DNA of 34,474 nt from positions 1 through 34,474 of the forward strand of contig NZ_BMVY01000053.1 of NCBI RefSeq assembly GCF_014650955.1, in the 5' to 3' direction. The position numbers were made by a program, and so were the translations under genes. Below the pieces are notes generated by a model. That model was not told the DNA's origin. It ran no database searches and saw only the letters and a program-made list of their open reading frames with translations. Of the stretch, positions 1-8,285 are shown in pieces. The stretch comes from Streptomyces tauricus (lineage in GTDB: Bacteria > Actinomycetota > Actinomycetes > Streptomycetales > Streptomycetaceae). Numbering within the stretch: the stretch's first letter is position 1; each line of letters opens with the position of its first letter.

Positions 1-2
1 CG

Positions 3-1229
3 GAGGCCGGACTCGCGGCGGCCTGGTCCCGGTCGCGCCCCGGTGTGAACGGCGCCGAGCCCGTCGCGGCCGTTCCTGCGCCCGCCGGGCCCGACGGGTC
101 CGCCTCCTGGCGGCCGTGGCGCTTCCGGATGTCGAACGACGTGTGGGGGACGCCCGCCGTCGCCGGGGACCTCGTCTACGTCACCTCCTTCGAGGTGCAC
201 GCCCTGGACGTGGCCACCGGCCGGCGCCGCTTCAAGACGCGGGACGTCGCCTGGTCGATGGCGGTCGCCGACGGCCGCGTCCACGCCTCCGACGGGCCCA
301 CGCTCTTCGCCCTGGACGCCCGCGAGGGCACCGACCTGTGGCGGCTGCCGACCGACGCGTGGGTGTACTCGCTCAAGGCCGACCGCGGCACGGTCGTCAC
401 CGGCACGCGCGGCGGTGGCGTACAGGCCTGGGAGGCCGCCAACGGGCAGAAGCTCTGGGAGATCACCGGCGCCCAGACCGACTTCGAGTCGCCGGAGGCG
501 GGTCCCGCCGTCCACGACGGCACGGTCTACGTCTGGAAGGACGCCCGGCTGCGCGCGCTGGAGGCCCGTACGGGGGAGGAGCGCTGGTCGTACCCCATCG
601 GCGACGCGGCCTCCTGCGGCGGTGTGCCCGTGCGGATCACCCAGGCGGACGACGGGTACGTGTACGTGTCGGCCGGGACGCGCGTCCTCGCCATCGATGT
701 CGCCGGCGGGCATGTGCGGTGGCACTTCGAGGCGCCGGCGGTCTTCCTGAGCGCGCCGACGTTCGCGCCGGGGCCGGCCGTCACGGGGGGCGGGGTGTAC
801 CTCGCCGACTACCTCGGAACGGTGTACGCGCTCGACGCCACCGACGGGCGTGACCGCTGGCGCATCGCGACCGAGGCGCGGTCCTCGATCGACCCGGTGC
901 TCGTCTCGGCGGGGCATGTCCATGTGGGCAGCGGCAAGGGGCTCTACACGCTGGACGCGGTCACCGGTACGCCGAAGTGGCGCTTCCAGGCGGGCGGGGA
1001 TCTGGTGGGGGCGCCGGCTGTCGCCGACGGCCGCATCCACTTCGGCTCGACGGACCACCTGTTGTACACGCTGAAGGCGGACGACGGGCGGCTGCGGTGG
1101 AAGCTGGCGACCGGTGGGGAGATCACGGGGTCTCCTGTCGTCAAGGACGGGGTGGTGTACGCGTGCAGCAAGGACCGGTGCGTGTACGCGCTCGACGCGG
1201 AAAAGGGCACGGGGACGGCGCGTTCCTGA
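3..1229 (+). CDS. PQQ-like beta-propeller protein, 5'-truncated by window edge (probable AfsK-type Ser/Thr kinase C-terminus)
   Basis: The frame is open from base 3, so the GTG at 45 is probably internal and the gene enters from the left. The visible ~400 residues are a run of about eight to nine PQQ-type propeller blades of the form 'G(D/T)VY..(..)..LDA.TG...W', for example GTVYALDATDGRDRW and the final CVYALDAEKGTGT. In Streptomyces this C-terminal architecture is typical of AfsK-like membrane Ser/Thr kinases, with the kinase domain at the N-terminus; that part is outside the window, so the kinase assignment is inference. A free-standing or lipoprotein PQQ-propeller protein is the alternative. 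The gene converges with the crotonase gene, and a large hairpin at 1338-1410 separates them. Confidence 0.75.
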   Translation, partial: EAGLAAAWSRSRPGVNGAEPVAAVPAPAGPDGSASWRPWRFRMSNDVWGTPAVAGDLVYVTSFEVHALDVATGRRRFKTRDVAWSMAVADGRVHASDGPTLFALDAREGTDLWRLPTDAWVYSLKADRGTVVTGTRGGGVQAWEAANGQKLWEITGAQTDFESPEAGPAVHDGTVYVWKDARLRALEARTGEERWSYPIGDAASCGGVPVRITQADDGYVYVSAGTRVLAIDVAGGHVRWHFEAPAVFLSAPTFAPGPAVTGGGVYLADYLGTVYALDATDGRDRWRIATEARSSIDPVLVSAGHVHVGSGKGLYTLDAVTGTPKWRFQAGGDLVGAPAVADGRIHFGSTDHLLYTLKADDGRLRWKLATGGEITGSPVVKDGVVYACSKDRCVYALDAEKGTGTARS

Positions 1230-1255
1230 ACGGCGTTTCCTGGGCTCCGGACGGG

Positions 1256-1280
1256 TTGCGCCGTTCCCCGCGCCCCTTGG
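1256..1280 (+). repeat. Streptomyces intergenic GC-rich repeat element, copy 1
   Basis: TTGCGCCGTTCCCCGCGCCCC followed by TTGG, directly after the propeller gene. The same core recurs at 1338-1410 (both orientations), 12924-12940 (inverted), 19455-19650 (three copies) and, degenerate, at 21741-21792. It is non-coding and sits at gene ends. Confidence 0.7.
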
Positions 1281-1337
1281 GGGGTGTTGGGGTGGGGGCT
1301 GCTGGTATGCGGGGCGCGCGCTCGGTGCGAGCGTTCG

Positions 1338-1410
1338 CGCAGTTCCCCGCGCCCCTGAAAGACGAAAAGCCGGGGCGCAGCCCCGCTTTTCAGGGGCGCG
1401 GGGAACTGCG
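1338..1410. terminator. Bidirectional hairpin terminator built from two inverted copies of the intergenic repeat
   Basis: A perfect 23-bp inverted repeat (1338-1360 against 1388-1410; arm starts CGCAGTTCCCCGCGCCCCTG) encloses a second stem, AAAAGC-CGGGGC pairing with GCCCCG-CTTTT around a GCA loop. It lies between the convergent propeller gene (ends 1229) and crotonase gene (ends 1432), as expected for a two-way terminator. There is no long U-tract beyond the inner CTTTT/AAAAG, which is usual in Streptomyces. Confidence 0.75.
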
Positions 1411-1431
1411 CAACCCGTACCCCTCCCGGGT

Positions 1432-2205
1432 TCAGCGGGTTCTGAAGTTTGGGGGGCGGGTGGTGAACAGGTGGGTCTGGGTGTCGGGGGGCTGGTTGCC
1501 CAGGGTGATCAGGTGGGGGGCCTGGGACAGGGCCGCTGTCCGCGTCGCCTCCTGCGCAGACCAGAGCGCGCGGACCGTGCCCTGCACCGCCGCGGGGGGA
1601 TACGAGGCGATGGTTTCCGCGCAGCGGACCGCCGCCCCCACCGACTCCCCCCGCGCCGTCACCTCCGACACCAGCCCCACCTCGTACGCCCGCCGCGCGG
1701 ACATCCGTTCGGCCGTGCCCATCAGGGCCATGCGGGCCACCTCCCCGAACGGCGCCCGCTGGGCCAGCAGGACGGACTCGTACGCGCTGACCATGCCGTA
1801 CGTCGTGTGCGGATCGAAGAACGTGGCCGTCTCGTCCGCGATCACGAAGTCCGCCTCGCCGAGCAGGTAGAACGCCCCGCCACATGCCATCCCGTTCACG
1901 GCGGCGATCACCGGCTTCCACAGCCCCGCCGCCTTCGGGCCGATCGCGACGAGCGGATCGTCCAGCATGTACGGCGACCCCGGCTGCGGAATCTCGGCGT
2001 CCCGGTCGAGGCCCGTGGAGAAGGCCCGGTCGCCCGCCCCGGTCAGGACCACCACCCGTACGGAGTCGTCGAACCTGAACTCCGCCCAGAGCGCGCTCAG
2101 TTCGGCGACCATGGCGAGGTCGATGGCGTTCAGGCGTGCCGGGCGGTCCAGCGTGACCACCGCGACGCCCGTGTCCTTGTCGGTGGTGGTGCGCAGGGAG
2201 GTCAC
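1432..2205 (-). CDS. Crotonase (enoyl-CoA hydratase/isomerase) family protein with atypical active site
   Basis: 257 aa, normal crotonase length. The GTG start at 2205 overlaps the stop of the DUF35 gene as GTGA, indicating translational coupling. The crotonase fold is visible: LDRPARLNAI near residues 19-28, first oxyanion-hole segment AFSTG at 61-65, and second segment NGMACGGA at 104-111. The two catalytic glutamates of classical enoyl-CoA hydratase appear replaced: the usual P-E is P132-H133, and the usual E-M-x-L-T-G is R158-M-A-L-M-G. It is therefore probably not a simple hydratase; isomerase, hydrolase or ring-cleaving chemistry on a CoA thioester is possible. It is the last gene of the ltp-DUF35-crotonase operon. 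Confidence 0.85.
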   Translation of the reverse strand: MTSLRTTTDKDTGVAVVTLDRPARLNAIDLAMVAELSALWAEFRFDDSVRVVVLTGAGDRAFSTGLDRDAEIPQPGSPYMLDDPLVAIGPKAAGLWKPVIAAVNGMACGGAFYLLGEADFVIADETATFFDPHTTYGMVSAYESVLLAQRAPFGEVARMALMGTAERMSARRAYEVGLVSEVTARGESVGAAVRCAETIASYPPAAVQGTVRALWSAQEATRTAALSQAPHLITLGNQPPDTQTHLFTTRPPNFRTR

Positions 2206-2642
2206 GGCCGCTCCAGCGTCCAGCGCGGCAGCCGCGGCCCGTCCCCGTCGGAGTGCCGCGGGAAGGCCACCTGCACCCGTGCGCCGATCCGGATCCGTTC
2301 CGCCGCGACCGAGTCGAGCGGCGCGTCCGGGCCGCTGACGAGGTTCCCCACGAGCCGGATGCGCGGCGCCTCCGCCAGCTCGACGACGATCACGTTGTAC
2401 GGGGCCTGCGCCGCGTAGTCGGGCAGGAGCGGCGGGTGCGGGATCACGTACGACCAGATCCGCCCTCTGCCGCTCATCCTGCGCCACTCGCTGTCGAAGG
2501 AGTGGCAGTGCGGGCAGCAGGGCCGGGGCGGGAAGCGCAGTTCCGCGCAGGCGGGCTCGGCGCAGGCCTGGACGCGCAGTTCGCCCCGGGCGGTGTACTC
2601 CCAGAAGGGGGCGCCGTCGTCGTCCACGACAGGTGTGAGCAT
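2202..2642 (-). CDS. DUF35 (rubredoxin-like Zn ribbon plus OB fold) acyl-CoA-associated protein
   Basis: 146 aa. The N-terminal Zn-ribbon cysteines are C27 and C32 (AACAEPACAE region, slightly expanded spacing), then C43-x2-C46 after the typical FPPRP, followed by an OB-fold domain (WSYVIPHPPL through IRIGARVQVAF). DUF35 proteins bind CoA thioesters and partner thiolase-fold enzymes; in actinobacterial steroid side-chain degradation a DUF35 domain (ChsH2) pairs with the Ltp2 aldolase. Here it lies 39 bp downstream of an Ltp2-like gene and overlaps the crotonase start by 4 bp, so a complex with the Ltp2-like protein is the natural inference. It could instead be a hot-dog dehydratase partner, but no MaoC-like gene is nearby. 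Confidence 0.85.
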   Translation of the reverse strand: MLTPVVDDDGAPFWEYTARGELRVQACAEPACAELRFPPRPCCPHCHSFDSEWRRMSGRGRIWSYVIPHPPLLPDYAAQAPYNVIVVELAEAPRIRLVGNLVSGPDAPLDSVAAERIRIGARVQVAFPRHSDGDGPRLPRWTLERP

Positions 2643-2681
2643 GTGGGCTCCTCGGATGCCTGAGAGGCTTCGGGGTTCGGT

Positions 2682-3869
2682 TCAGTTCCTCAGGAGCAGG
2701 GCCGAGGTCGGGACCCCCTCGCCCGCCGTGACCAGGCAGGTCGCCGCGCCCGGCACCTGCGCCGTGCTGGTTCCCCTGAGCTGCTTCACGCCCTCGTTGA
2801 TGAGGTTGAAGCCATGGACGTACGCCTCCGAGAGTCCGCCGCCGCTCGTGTTCAGCGGCAGCCGTCCGCCGATCTCCAGGGCGCCCCCTTCGGTGAACGC
2901 GCCGCCCTCGCCCCGGCCGCAGAAGCCGTAGCCCTCCAGGGAGAGCGGGATGAGGGGGGTGAACGCGTCGTAGATCTGGGCGACGTCCACGTCCTCCGGG
3001 GTGAAGTCGGCGTGTTTCCACAGGTGCCGGGCGGCCGTCCAGGCGGGTCCTGTCAGCGGGTCGTCGTTCCAGTAGTTGACCATTCCGTGGTGCTGGGCGG
3101 GCAGGCCCTGGGCGGCCGAGTGCACGTACACGGGCCGGCGGCGGCAGTCGCGGGCGCGTTCCGCGGAGACGACCACGCAGGCCAACGCCCCGTCCGTCTC
3201 CAGGCAGTTGTCGAAGAGGCAGAGCGGCTCGCTGATCCAGCGGGAGGTCATATACATGTCCCGGGTCAGCGGGCGTTCGTACATCATCGCGGCGGGGTTC
3301 TGGTTGGCCCGGTTGCGGCAGGCGAGGGCGACGTTGAAGAGGTGGTCGCGTCTGGCCCCGTACTCGTGCAGATAGCGGCGGGTGAGCATGGCTATCTCGT
3401 CGGCGGGGCGCAGGAGGCCGAAGGGGCGGGTCCACTGGGCGGGCGTGGGGAGTTGGACGGTGGTGTTCTTCCACGGGCGGGGTCCGCTGCCGCGTTTGCG
3501 GGAGCGCCAGGCGACGCCGACCGTCGCCTGGCCGGTGGCCACCGCGGACGCCAGATGCGCGACGGTGGCGCACGAACCGCCGCCCCCGAAGCCGACCTTG
3601 CTGAAGAAGCTGAGGTCACCGAAGCCGACGGCCTTGGCGACCTCGACCTCGTCGGTCTCCTCCATGGTGTAGGAGGCCAGCGCGTCGACCTCGGCCGGTG
3701 AGATGCCCGCGTCGTCGAGGGCGGCGAGGATCGCCCGGCACGCCAAGGTCTTCTCGCTTTCCGGGAGTTGCCTGGCGAAGGGTGTCTGTCCGATGCCGAC
3801 GACAGCGGTCGCGTCCTTGAGTCCCGCCGTCCCCGAGCCCACCCTCGCGCCTGCCCCTGTCCGTGCCAT
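2682..3869 (-). CDS. Thiolase-fold lipid-transfer (SCP-x/Ltp2-like) protein, probable retro-aldolase
   Basis: 395 aa. I chose the ATG at 3869 over the in-frame one at 3893 because GGAGGTG stands 5-6 nt upstream. It is a thiolase-superfamily protein of the SCP-x/Ltp branch (GIGQTPFAR at 25-33; GGGGSC100ATVAHLASA). The histidine of the usual HDCFT motif is a tyrosine (QIY300DAFT), and the C-terminal GHPxGATG block is replaced by SGGGLSEAY350VHGF. Two such tyrosines are characteristic of the Ltp2 aldolase family, which cleaves C-C bonds of beta-hydroxyacyl-CoA with a DUF35 partner rather than doing thiolysis. It heads the ltp-DUF35-crotonase operon and is divergent from the CoA ligase, with two shared operator boxes between them. 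Confidence 0.85.
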   Translation of the reverse strand: MARTGAGARVGSGTAGLKDATAVVGIGQTPFARQLPESEKTLACRAILAALDDAGISPAEVDALASYTMEETDEVEVAKAVGFGDLSFFSKVGFGGGGSCATVAHLASAVATGQATVGVAWRSRKRGSGPRPWKNTTVQLPTPAQWTRPFGLLRPADEIAMLTRRYLHEYGARRDHLFNVALACRNRANQNPAAMMYERPLTRDMYMTSRWISEPLCLFDNCLETDGALACVVVSAERARDCRRRPVYVHSAAQGLPAQHHGMVNYWNDDPLTGPAWTAARHLWKHADFTPEDVDVAQIYDAFTPLIPLSLEGYGFCGRGEGGAFTEGGALEIGGRLPLNTSGGGLSEAYVHGFNLINEGVKQLRGTSTAQVPGAATCLVTAGEGVPTSALLLRN

Positions 3870-3898
3870 GGACGCACCTCCACCCCGGTCCACGAATG

Positions 3899-3913
3899 CT
3901 GACAGGGCGTCAG
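3899..3913. promoter_or_regulatory. Operator box A of the shared catabolic palindrome
   Basis: CTGACAGGGCGTCAG, one mismatch from a perfect CTGACG-N3-CGTCAG inverted repeat. It supplies the -35 hexamer CTGACA of the plus-strand promoter and overlaps the -10 of the minus-strand promoter. Confidence 0.8.
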
Positions 3914-3927
3914 GCTACAGCTAATCT
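3899..3927 (+). promoter_or_regulatory. Promoter of the FadD3-like ligase gene
   Basis: -35 CTGACA (3899-3904), 17-nt spacer, -10 TAATCT (3922-3927). This fits the Streptomyces HrdB-type pattern TTGAC-N16-18-TAnnnT. The predicted transcript start is near 3934, upstream of the GTG at 3989. Confidence 0.65.
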
Positions 3928-3940
3928 GACGGGTAGTCAG
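3912..3940 (-). promoter_or_regulatory. Promoter of the ltp-DUF35-crotonase operon
   Basis: On the minus strand: -35 CTGACT (3940-3935), 17-nt spacer, -10 TAGCCT (3917-3912). It overlaps the plus-strand promoter almost completely, so a protein on boxes A and B would occlude both. Confidence 0.65.
3926..3940. promoter_or_regulatory. Operator box B of the shared catabolic palindrome
   Basis: CTGACGGGTAGTCAG, again one arm mismatch. Its centre is 27 bp from that of box A. Read on the minus strand it supplies the -35 hexamer CTGACT of the ltp promoter, and its left edge overlaps the -10 (TAATCT) of the plus-strand promoter. Confidence 0.8.
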
Positions 3941-3988
3941 CTAGCGGTCGGCCGGGCAGCCGACCGTGCGGTGGAGGGGAGGCCCGCT

Positions 3989-5605
3989 GTGCGCGGTGAC
4001 GTGGAGTGGGGGACGATCCCGGGACTCGTACGGGCGGCGGCCGAGCGGTACGCGGACGTGGAGGCGGTCGTCGAGGGCCGTACCCGCATCACGTACGCGC
4101 AGCTGGGCGCCCGGGTGGAACGCGCGGCGGCGGCCTGCGTCGCGAACGGTGTGGCGCCCGGCGACCGGGTGGCCATCTGGGCGCCCAACACCCTGGACTG
4201 GATGGTGTCCGCCCTCGGCGCGGTGTCGGCGGGCGCGGTCCTCGTCCCGCTGAACACCCGCTTCAAGGGCACGGAAGCCGCCTACGTACTGGCCCGCAGC
4301 CGGACGAAACTGCTGTTCGTGACGGGCACGTTCCTGGGGACCTCGTACGTGGCCTCCCTGCGACGGGCCTGCGCCGAGTCCGAGGAGCCGGGCGACGCGG
4401 GCCGTGGCGCGGGCCCGCTGCCGGGGCTCCCGCATCTGGAACAGGTGGTCGTCCTGTCCGACGACGCCCCCGCAGAGTTCCGTACCTGGAAGGACTTCCT
4501 GGCGAGCGGCGACGGGGTGGGGGAGGACGAGGCACGGGCCTCGGCGCTCGACCCGTCGGCCCCCTCGGACATCATCTTCACCTCCGGCACCACCGGCCGC
4601 CCCAAGGGCGCCGTGATCACCCACGCGCAGACCCTGCGGGCGTACGACGTCTGGTGCGAACTGGCCGGTCTGCGCGAGGGCGACCGCTATCTGATCGTGA
4701 ACCCCTTCTTCCACACCTTCGGCTACAAGGCGGGCGTGATCGCCTGTCTGATGCGGGGCGCGACGATGATCCCGCAGCCGGTGTTCGACGTGGACACGGT
4801 CCTGGCGAACATCGCCTCGGAACGCATCTCGGTGCTCCCCGGCCCGCCCACCCTCCACCAGTCCCTCCTGGACCACCCGAACCGTGACGCGTACGACCTC
4901 TCGGCCCTGCGCCTGGTGGTGACGGGTGCGGCGGTCGTACCGCTGCTGCTGGTGGAGCGGTTGCGGGCGGAGCTGGGCGTGGGCACGGTCCTCACCGCCT
5001 ACGGGCTCTCCGAGGCGAGCGGGATCGTCACGATGTGCCGCCGCGGCGACGAGCCGGACGTGATCGCGTCCACGTCCGGCCGCGCGATCCCCGGCACGGA
5101 GGTGAAGGTGGTGGCCGCCGGGGGCCGGACGGTCGCCCCGGGCACCCCGGGCGAGGTCCTCGTCCGCGGCTTCAACGTCATGCGCGGCTACTACGAGGAC
5201 GACCGGGCCACCGCGGAGGCGATGACCCCGGACGGCTGGCTCCGCACGGGCGACATCGGCGTCCTGGACGAGGCGGGCAACCTCCGGATCACCGACCGCA
5301 TCAAGGACATGTTCATCGTCGGCGGCTTCAACGCGTACCCGGCGGAGGTGGAGCAGCTCCTGGGCCTGCACCCGGACGTCGCGGACGTGGCCGTGATCGG
5401 AGTCCCGGACGCCCGGCTCGGCGAGGTCGGCAAGGCGTACGTCGTGCGGCGGCCGGACGTGGCACTCACCGGCGACGACCTGATCGCCTGGGCGCGCCGC
5501 GAGATGGCCAACTACAAGGTGCCGAGGACGGTGGAGTTCGTCGGCGAGCTGCCGCGGAACGCGAGCGGGAAGGTCGTGAAGGGGGAACTGCGCAAGCGGC
5601 GTTGA
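3989..5605 (+). CDS. fadD3: FadD3-like acyl-CoA ligase (ANL adenylating enzyme)
   Basis: 538 aa. The GTG at 3989 was chosen because GGAGGGGAGG lies 6 nt upstream and it is downstream of the predicted promoter; the frame is open further upstream but overlaps the operators. ANL motifs are present: TSGTTGRPKGAVITH (A3), the YGLSEASG region (A5), GWLRTGDIGVLD, DRIKDMFIVGGFNAYPAEVE, and the terminal lysine motif NASGKVVKGELRKR. Stretches such as NPFFHTFGYKAG, SVLPGPPTLHQSLLDHP and VLTAYGLSEASG closely resemble mycobacterial FadD3, which activates the steroid C/D-ring propionate (HIP). The FadD3-like call rests on recalled family sequence; coumarate or other carboxylate ligase activity is the alternative. 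It converges with the ABC permease gene 48 bp downstream. Confidence 0.85.
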   Translation: MRGDVEWGTIPGLVRAAAERYADVEAVVEGRTRITYAQLGARVERAAAACVANGVAPGDRVAIWAPNTLDWMVSALGAVSAGAVLVPLNTRFKGTEAAYVLARSRTKLLFVTGTFLGTSYVASLRRACAESEEPGDAGRGAGPLPGLPHLEQVVVLSDDAPAEFRTWKDFLASGDGVGEDEARASALDPSAPSDIIFTSGTTGRPKGAVITHAQTLRAYDVWCELAGLREGDRYLIVNPFFHTFGYKAGVIACLMRGATMIPQPVFDVDTVLANIASERISVLPGPPTLHQSLLDHPNRDAYDLSALRLVVTGAAVVPLLLVERLRAELGVGTVLTAYGLSEASGIVTMCRRGDEPDVIASTSGRAIPGTEVKVVAAGGRTVAPGTPGEVLVRGFNVMRGYYEDDRATAEAMTPDGWLRTGDIGVLDEAGNLRITDRIKDMFIVGGFNAYPAEVEQLLGLHPDVADVAVIGVPDARLGEVGKAYVVRRPDVALTGDDLIAWARREMANYKVPRTVEFVGELPRNASGKVVKGELRKRR

Positions 5606-5653
5606 GGGGCCCCGCCCTGTCCCGGCGAGACCCCCCTCGGCGTTCCGCGCCGG

Positions 5654-8281
5654 CTACTCGCGGGCGGACAGCGCGTGGGCCGGGGCCGTGCGCAGGGCCT
5701 GCCGGGTGGGGAGTTCGACCGTGACGAAGGCCGTGCAGATCACGGTCAGCGCGACCGCCGGCAGCAGCCACACCGGGCCCGCGGGCCACGGCCGGTCCAG
5801 GAACCCGACGCCGAGCAGCACGAGCGGGACCACGGACAGCAGCACACCGGTGGCGACCGCGGCGACCCCGATCACCGCTGCCTCGCGGCGCATCATCGCG
5901 AGGATCTGGCGCGGGGTGGTGCCGTTGAGGCGGAGCGTGGCGATCTCGTTGCGCCGCTGGGCGGTCGTGGCGACCAGCTTGTTGGCGATGGACAGGAGGA
6001 GGTAGCCGAGGAGTACGACGATGGTGGCGAGGTTGATCCAGACCGTCGCCGGCGCGTCGCTCAGGCTGTCGCCCGATCCGGTGTCGGTGGGCTCAAGGAC
6101 CAGACCGGGGCGGGACGCGGCCAGTTCGGTGAGCTCGCGCAGCGCGGCGTCGGTGCCGTCGGTGCGTACGAGGACCCTCTGGTCGAGGCCGGCGGTGGTG
6201 TGCCCCTCGGCGAGGTCGTGGGAGACGGCGACCGGGCCGAAGCCGAGGCCGCGGTCGTAGACGGCGACGACCTCGGGACTGACCCGGCTGCCGTCCCCGA
6301 GGACCAGGTCGATCCGCTTGCCGACGCCGGCGTCGCGGGAGCGGGCGACCTCGCTGTCGACGGCGACCGTGTCACCGGTGAGGCGGGCCAGGCTGCCGTC
6401 CCGTACGCCGAGGTCCAGGACGTCGGGCGCGGCCGGGGTCAGGATCATCGCGGAGGCGGCCTCGACCTCCGGTTCGCCGAACATCTCGTACTCCCACACG
6501 ACTGTGGTGTCGCTGACCGGGGCCGCCGCCCGTACGCCGTCGGTCCTCGTTACGTCGGCCAGGACGCCGGCGGGCACCCCGCCGAGCCCCGGTGCGCTCA
6601 GGCTCCGCTGGGCGAGGGTGCCGGTGCGGTTGTCCTGCGCGGTGGCGCTCATGACGGTCGTCTGGGCCAGCGTGTAGGTCAGCACGAACACCACCGCCAT
6701 GGCGAGGGCGCTGACGACCCCCGAGAGCCGCAGGGCGTACCCGCGGATGTTCGCCACGGCGAGCCAGGTCGGGGCCGACACCCCGGGCCGCAGCCGCCGG
6801 GCCGCCGTGTCACCGATGCCCCGGACCAGGGCCGGTCCCGCCAGCGCCAGGCCGATCGCGCCGATGATCCCGGCCATGGAGGTGGCCGCCGCGCCGAGGA
6901 CCGTCCGGCTGAGCAGCGGCACCGCCGAGAGGGTCATGGCGGCGACGATCAGCAGCAGACCGGCGCGGATCCGGATCTTCGACGGGGTACGGGGTTCGCT
7001 GCGCGACTCGGCGACCGCCTCGGTGGCCGGCAGCCGCGAGGTGCGCCACGCGGCGCTCCGGGCGGACACCTGGACGGCGAGCCCGAGCAGGAGGACGGTG
7101 GCGAGCGCGGGCAGGGGGCTGTAGGTGAGCGGCAGCCCTGCGGGGATCACCTCGCGGTCGACGAGCATCCGCCGGAACTGACCGGCCAGCAGATAGCCGA
7201 GGCCCACGCCGGGCACGACCGCCACGGCGGCGATGATCGAGGCCTGCGCGGCCGCGAGTCGTCTGATCTGCCGGGGAGTCGCGCCGACGGCCCGCATCAG
7301 GGCGAGGTCGCGGCGCTGGCCGCCGATCGACACGGCGAGGGCGCTCGCCATCACGAATCCGATGACCATCATGATGATCCCGGAGAGCGAACCGGCGAGC
7401 AGGATCAGCAGCGAACGGGCCGCGCCCGCGCCCGGGGAGGCGATGTCACCGCGGCCGGAGCCGGTGGAGACGATCACGTCGGCGCCCGCTCCGCCGGAAG
7501 CGGCCTTGCCGGCGTCCTCGATCGTCTCGCGGGCCGCGGCGGCCACCGACTCCTCGGCGCCGGGCTCGGTGCGCAGACCGACCAGGTCCACGGTTCCGGT
7601 GCGCCCGCCCGTGGTGGCGCCACCGGTTCCTTCGCTGCTGCCGCTGCCGTCGTTTCCTTCGCCGCCGCCCCGGCCGGACAGTCGTGCGGCCGTCCGGTCG
7701 GCGAAGAGGATGCCCGCGCCCGGGGCGTCGACCACCGCCGTGACGCGGTACGTGGCGGCGGACCGGCCGGCCGCGACGACCTCGACCCGGTCGCCGGCCC
7801 GCACACCCGCGGCCTCGGCCGTCGCGCTGTCGAGCGCCACCTCGGCGGCGCCGGCCGGTGCGGCACCGCTGACCTTCGGGTCCGTGAGCAGCTTCGTCGA
7901 CGACCAGCCGTGCCCGGCCGCCTGCGGCTCCTCGACGGGGACGACGCGGCCGTCGGTGTCGAGCACGGCGGCCGGGAAGCCGACATCGCCGACCGCGGCG
8001 GTGACGCCGGGCAGTGCGGCGAGCCGGTCCACCAGCGCGGCCGGGACCGTGCCACGCTCCGGGAGGGCGATCGGCAGGTCCCCGGCCGGACGGAAGCTCT
8101 GGTCGCTGGAGACCACGACATCGGCTCCGGCGAGCCGGCCCGCCGGCAGCTGGGAGCGGAGGCCGGACTCGGCCAGTACCCCCGTGCCGGTGATCAGTGC
8201 CGCTCCGCCGAGCACCGCGCACGCCACCGCCAGCAGGGCGGTGATGCGGTGTCCTGCCATACGGACCGCGAGATGCAGCAT
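5654..8281 (-). CDS. ABC transporter permease, FtsX/MacB-like, duplicated core
   Basis: 875 aa. An N-terminal membrane anchor (about residues 13-37) is followed by a large extracytoplasmic domain to about residue 285. A first FtsX unit of three helices lies at about 290-410, with two further hydrophobic segments at about 440-485. A second membrane segment (about 515-540) and second periplasmic region follow, then a C-terminal FtsX unit of three helices (about 745-857). This duplicated layout is typical of large actinobacterial permeases that export peptides, lipids or drugs with a MacB-type ATPase. A Gly/Ser/Thr-rich low-complexity loop lies near residues 205-232. The gene starts 4 bp after the ATPase stop, so the two are co-translated. 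The substrate is unknown. Confidence 0.9.
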   Translation of the reverse strand: MLHLAVRMAGHRITALLAVACAVLGGAALITGTGVLAESGLRSQLPAGRLAGADVVVSSDQSFRPAGDLPIALPERGTVPAALVDRLAALPGVTAAVGDVGFPAAVLDTDGRVVPVEEPQAAGHGWSSTKLLTDPKVSGAAPAGAAEVALDSATAEAAGVRAGDRVEVVAAGRSAATYRVTAVVDAPGAGILFADRTAARLSGRGGGEGNDGSGSSEGTGGATTGGRTGTVDLVGLRTEPGAEESVAAAARETIEDAGKAASGGAGADVIVSTGSGRGDIASPGAGAARSLLILLAGSLSGIIMMVIGFVMASALAVSIGGQRRDLALMRAVGATPRQIRRLAAAQASIIAAVAVVPGVGLGYLLAGQFRRMLVDREVIPAGLPLTYSPLPALATVLLLGLAVQVSARSAAWRTSRLPATEAVAESRSEPRTPSKIRIRAGLLLIVAAMTLSAVPLLSRTVLGAAATSMAGIIGAIGLALAGPALVRGIGDTAARRLRPGVSAPTWLAVANIRGYALRLSGVVSALAMAVVFVLTYTLAQTTVMSATAQDNRTGTLAQRSLSAPGLGGVPAGVLADVTRTDGVRAAAPVSDTTVVWEYEMFGEPEVEAASAMILTPAAPDVLDLGVRDGSLARLTGDTVAVDSEVARSRDAGVGKRIDLVLGDGSRVSPEVVAVYDRGLGFGPVAVSHDLAEGHTTAGLDQRVLVRTDGTDAALRELTELAASRPGLVLEPTDTGSGDSLSDAPATVWINLATIVVLLGYLLLSIANKLVATTAQRRNEIATLRLNGTTPRQILAMMRREAAVIGVAAVATGVLLSVVPLVLLGVGFLDRPWPAGPVWLLPAVALTVICTAFVTVELPTRQALRTAPAHALSARE

Positions 8282-8285
8282 GGTT

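Noticed and set aside
1432..3573. A 713-codon minus-strand frame ending in the crotonase
   Set aside because: Upstream of 2205 it is an off-frame reading of the DUF35 and Ltp2-like genes. The GTGA overlap and family length place the real start at 2205.
3870..3988. An upstream GTG start (3863) for the FadD3-like ligase
   Set aside because: It would place the promoter and both operators inside the coding region and lacks a Shine-Dalgarno. The GTG at 3989 has an excellent one.
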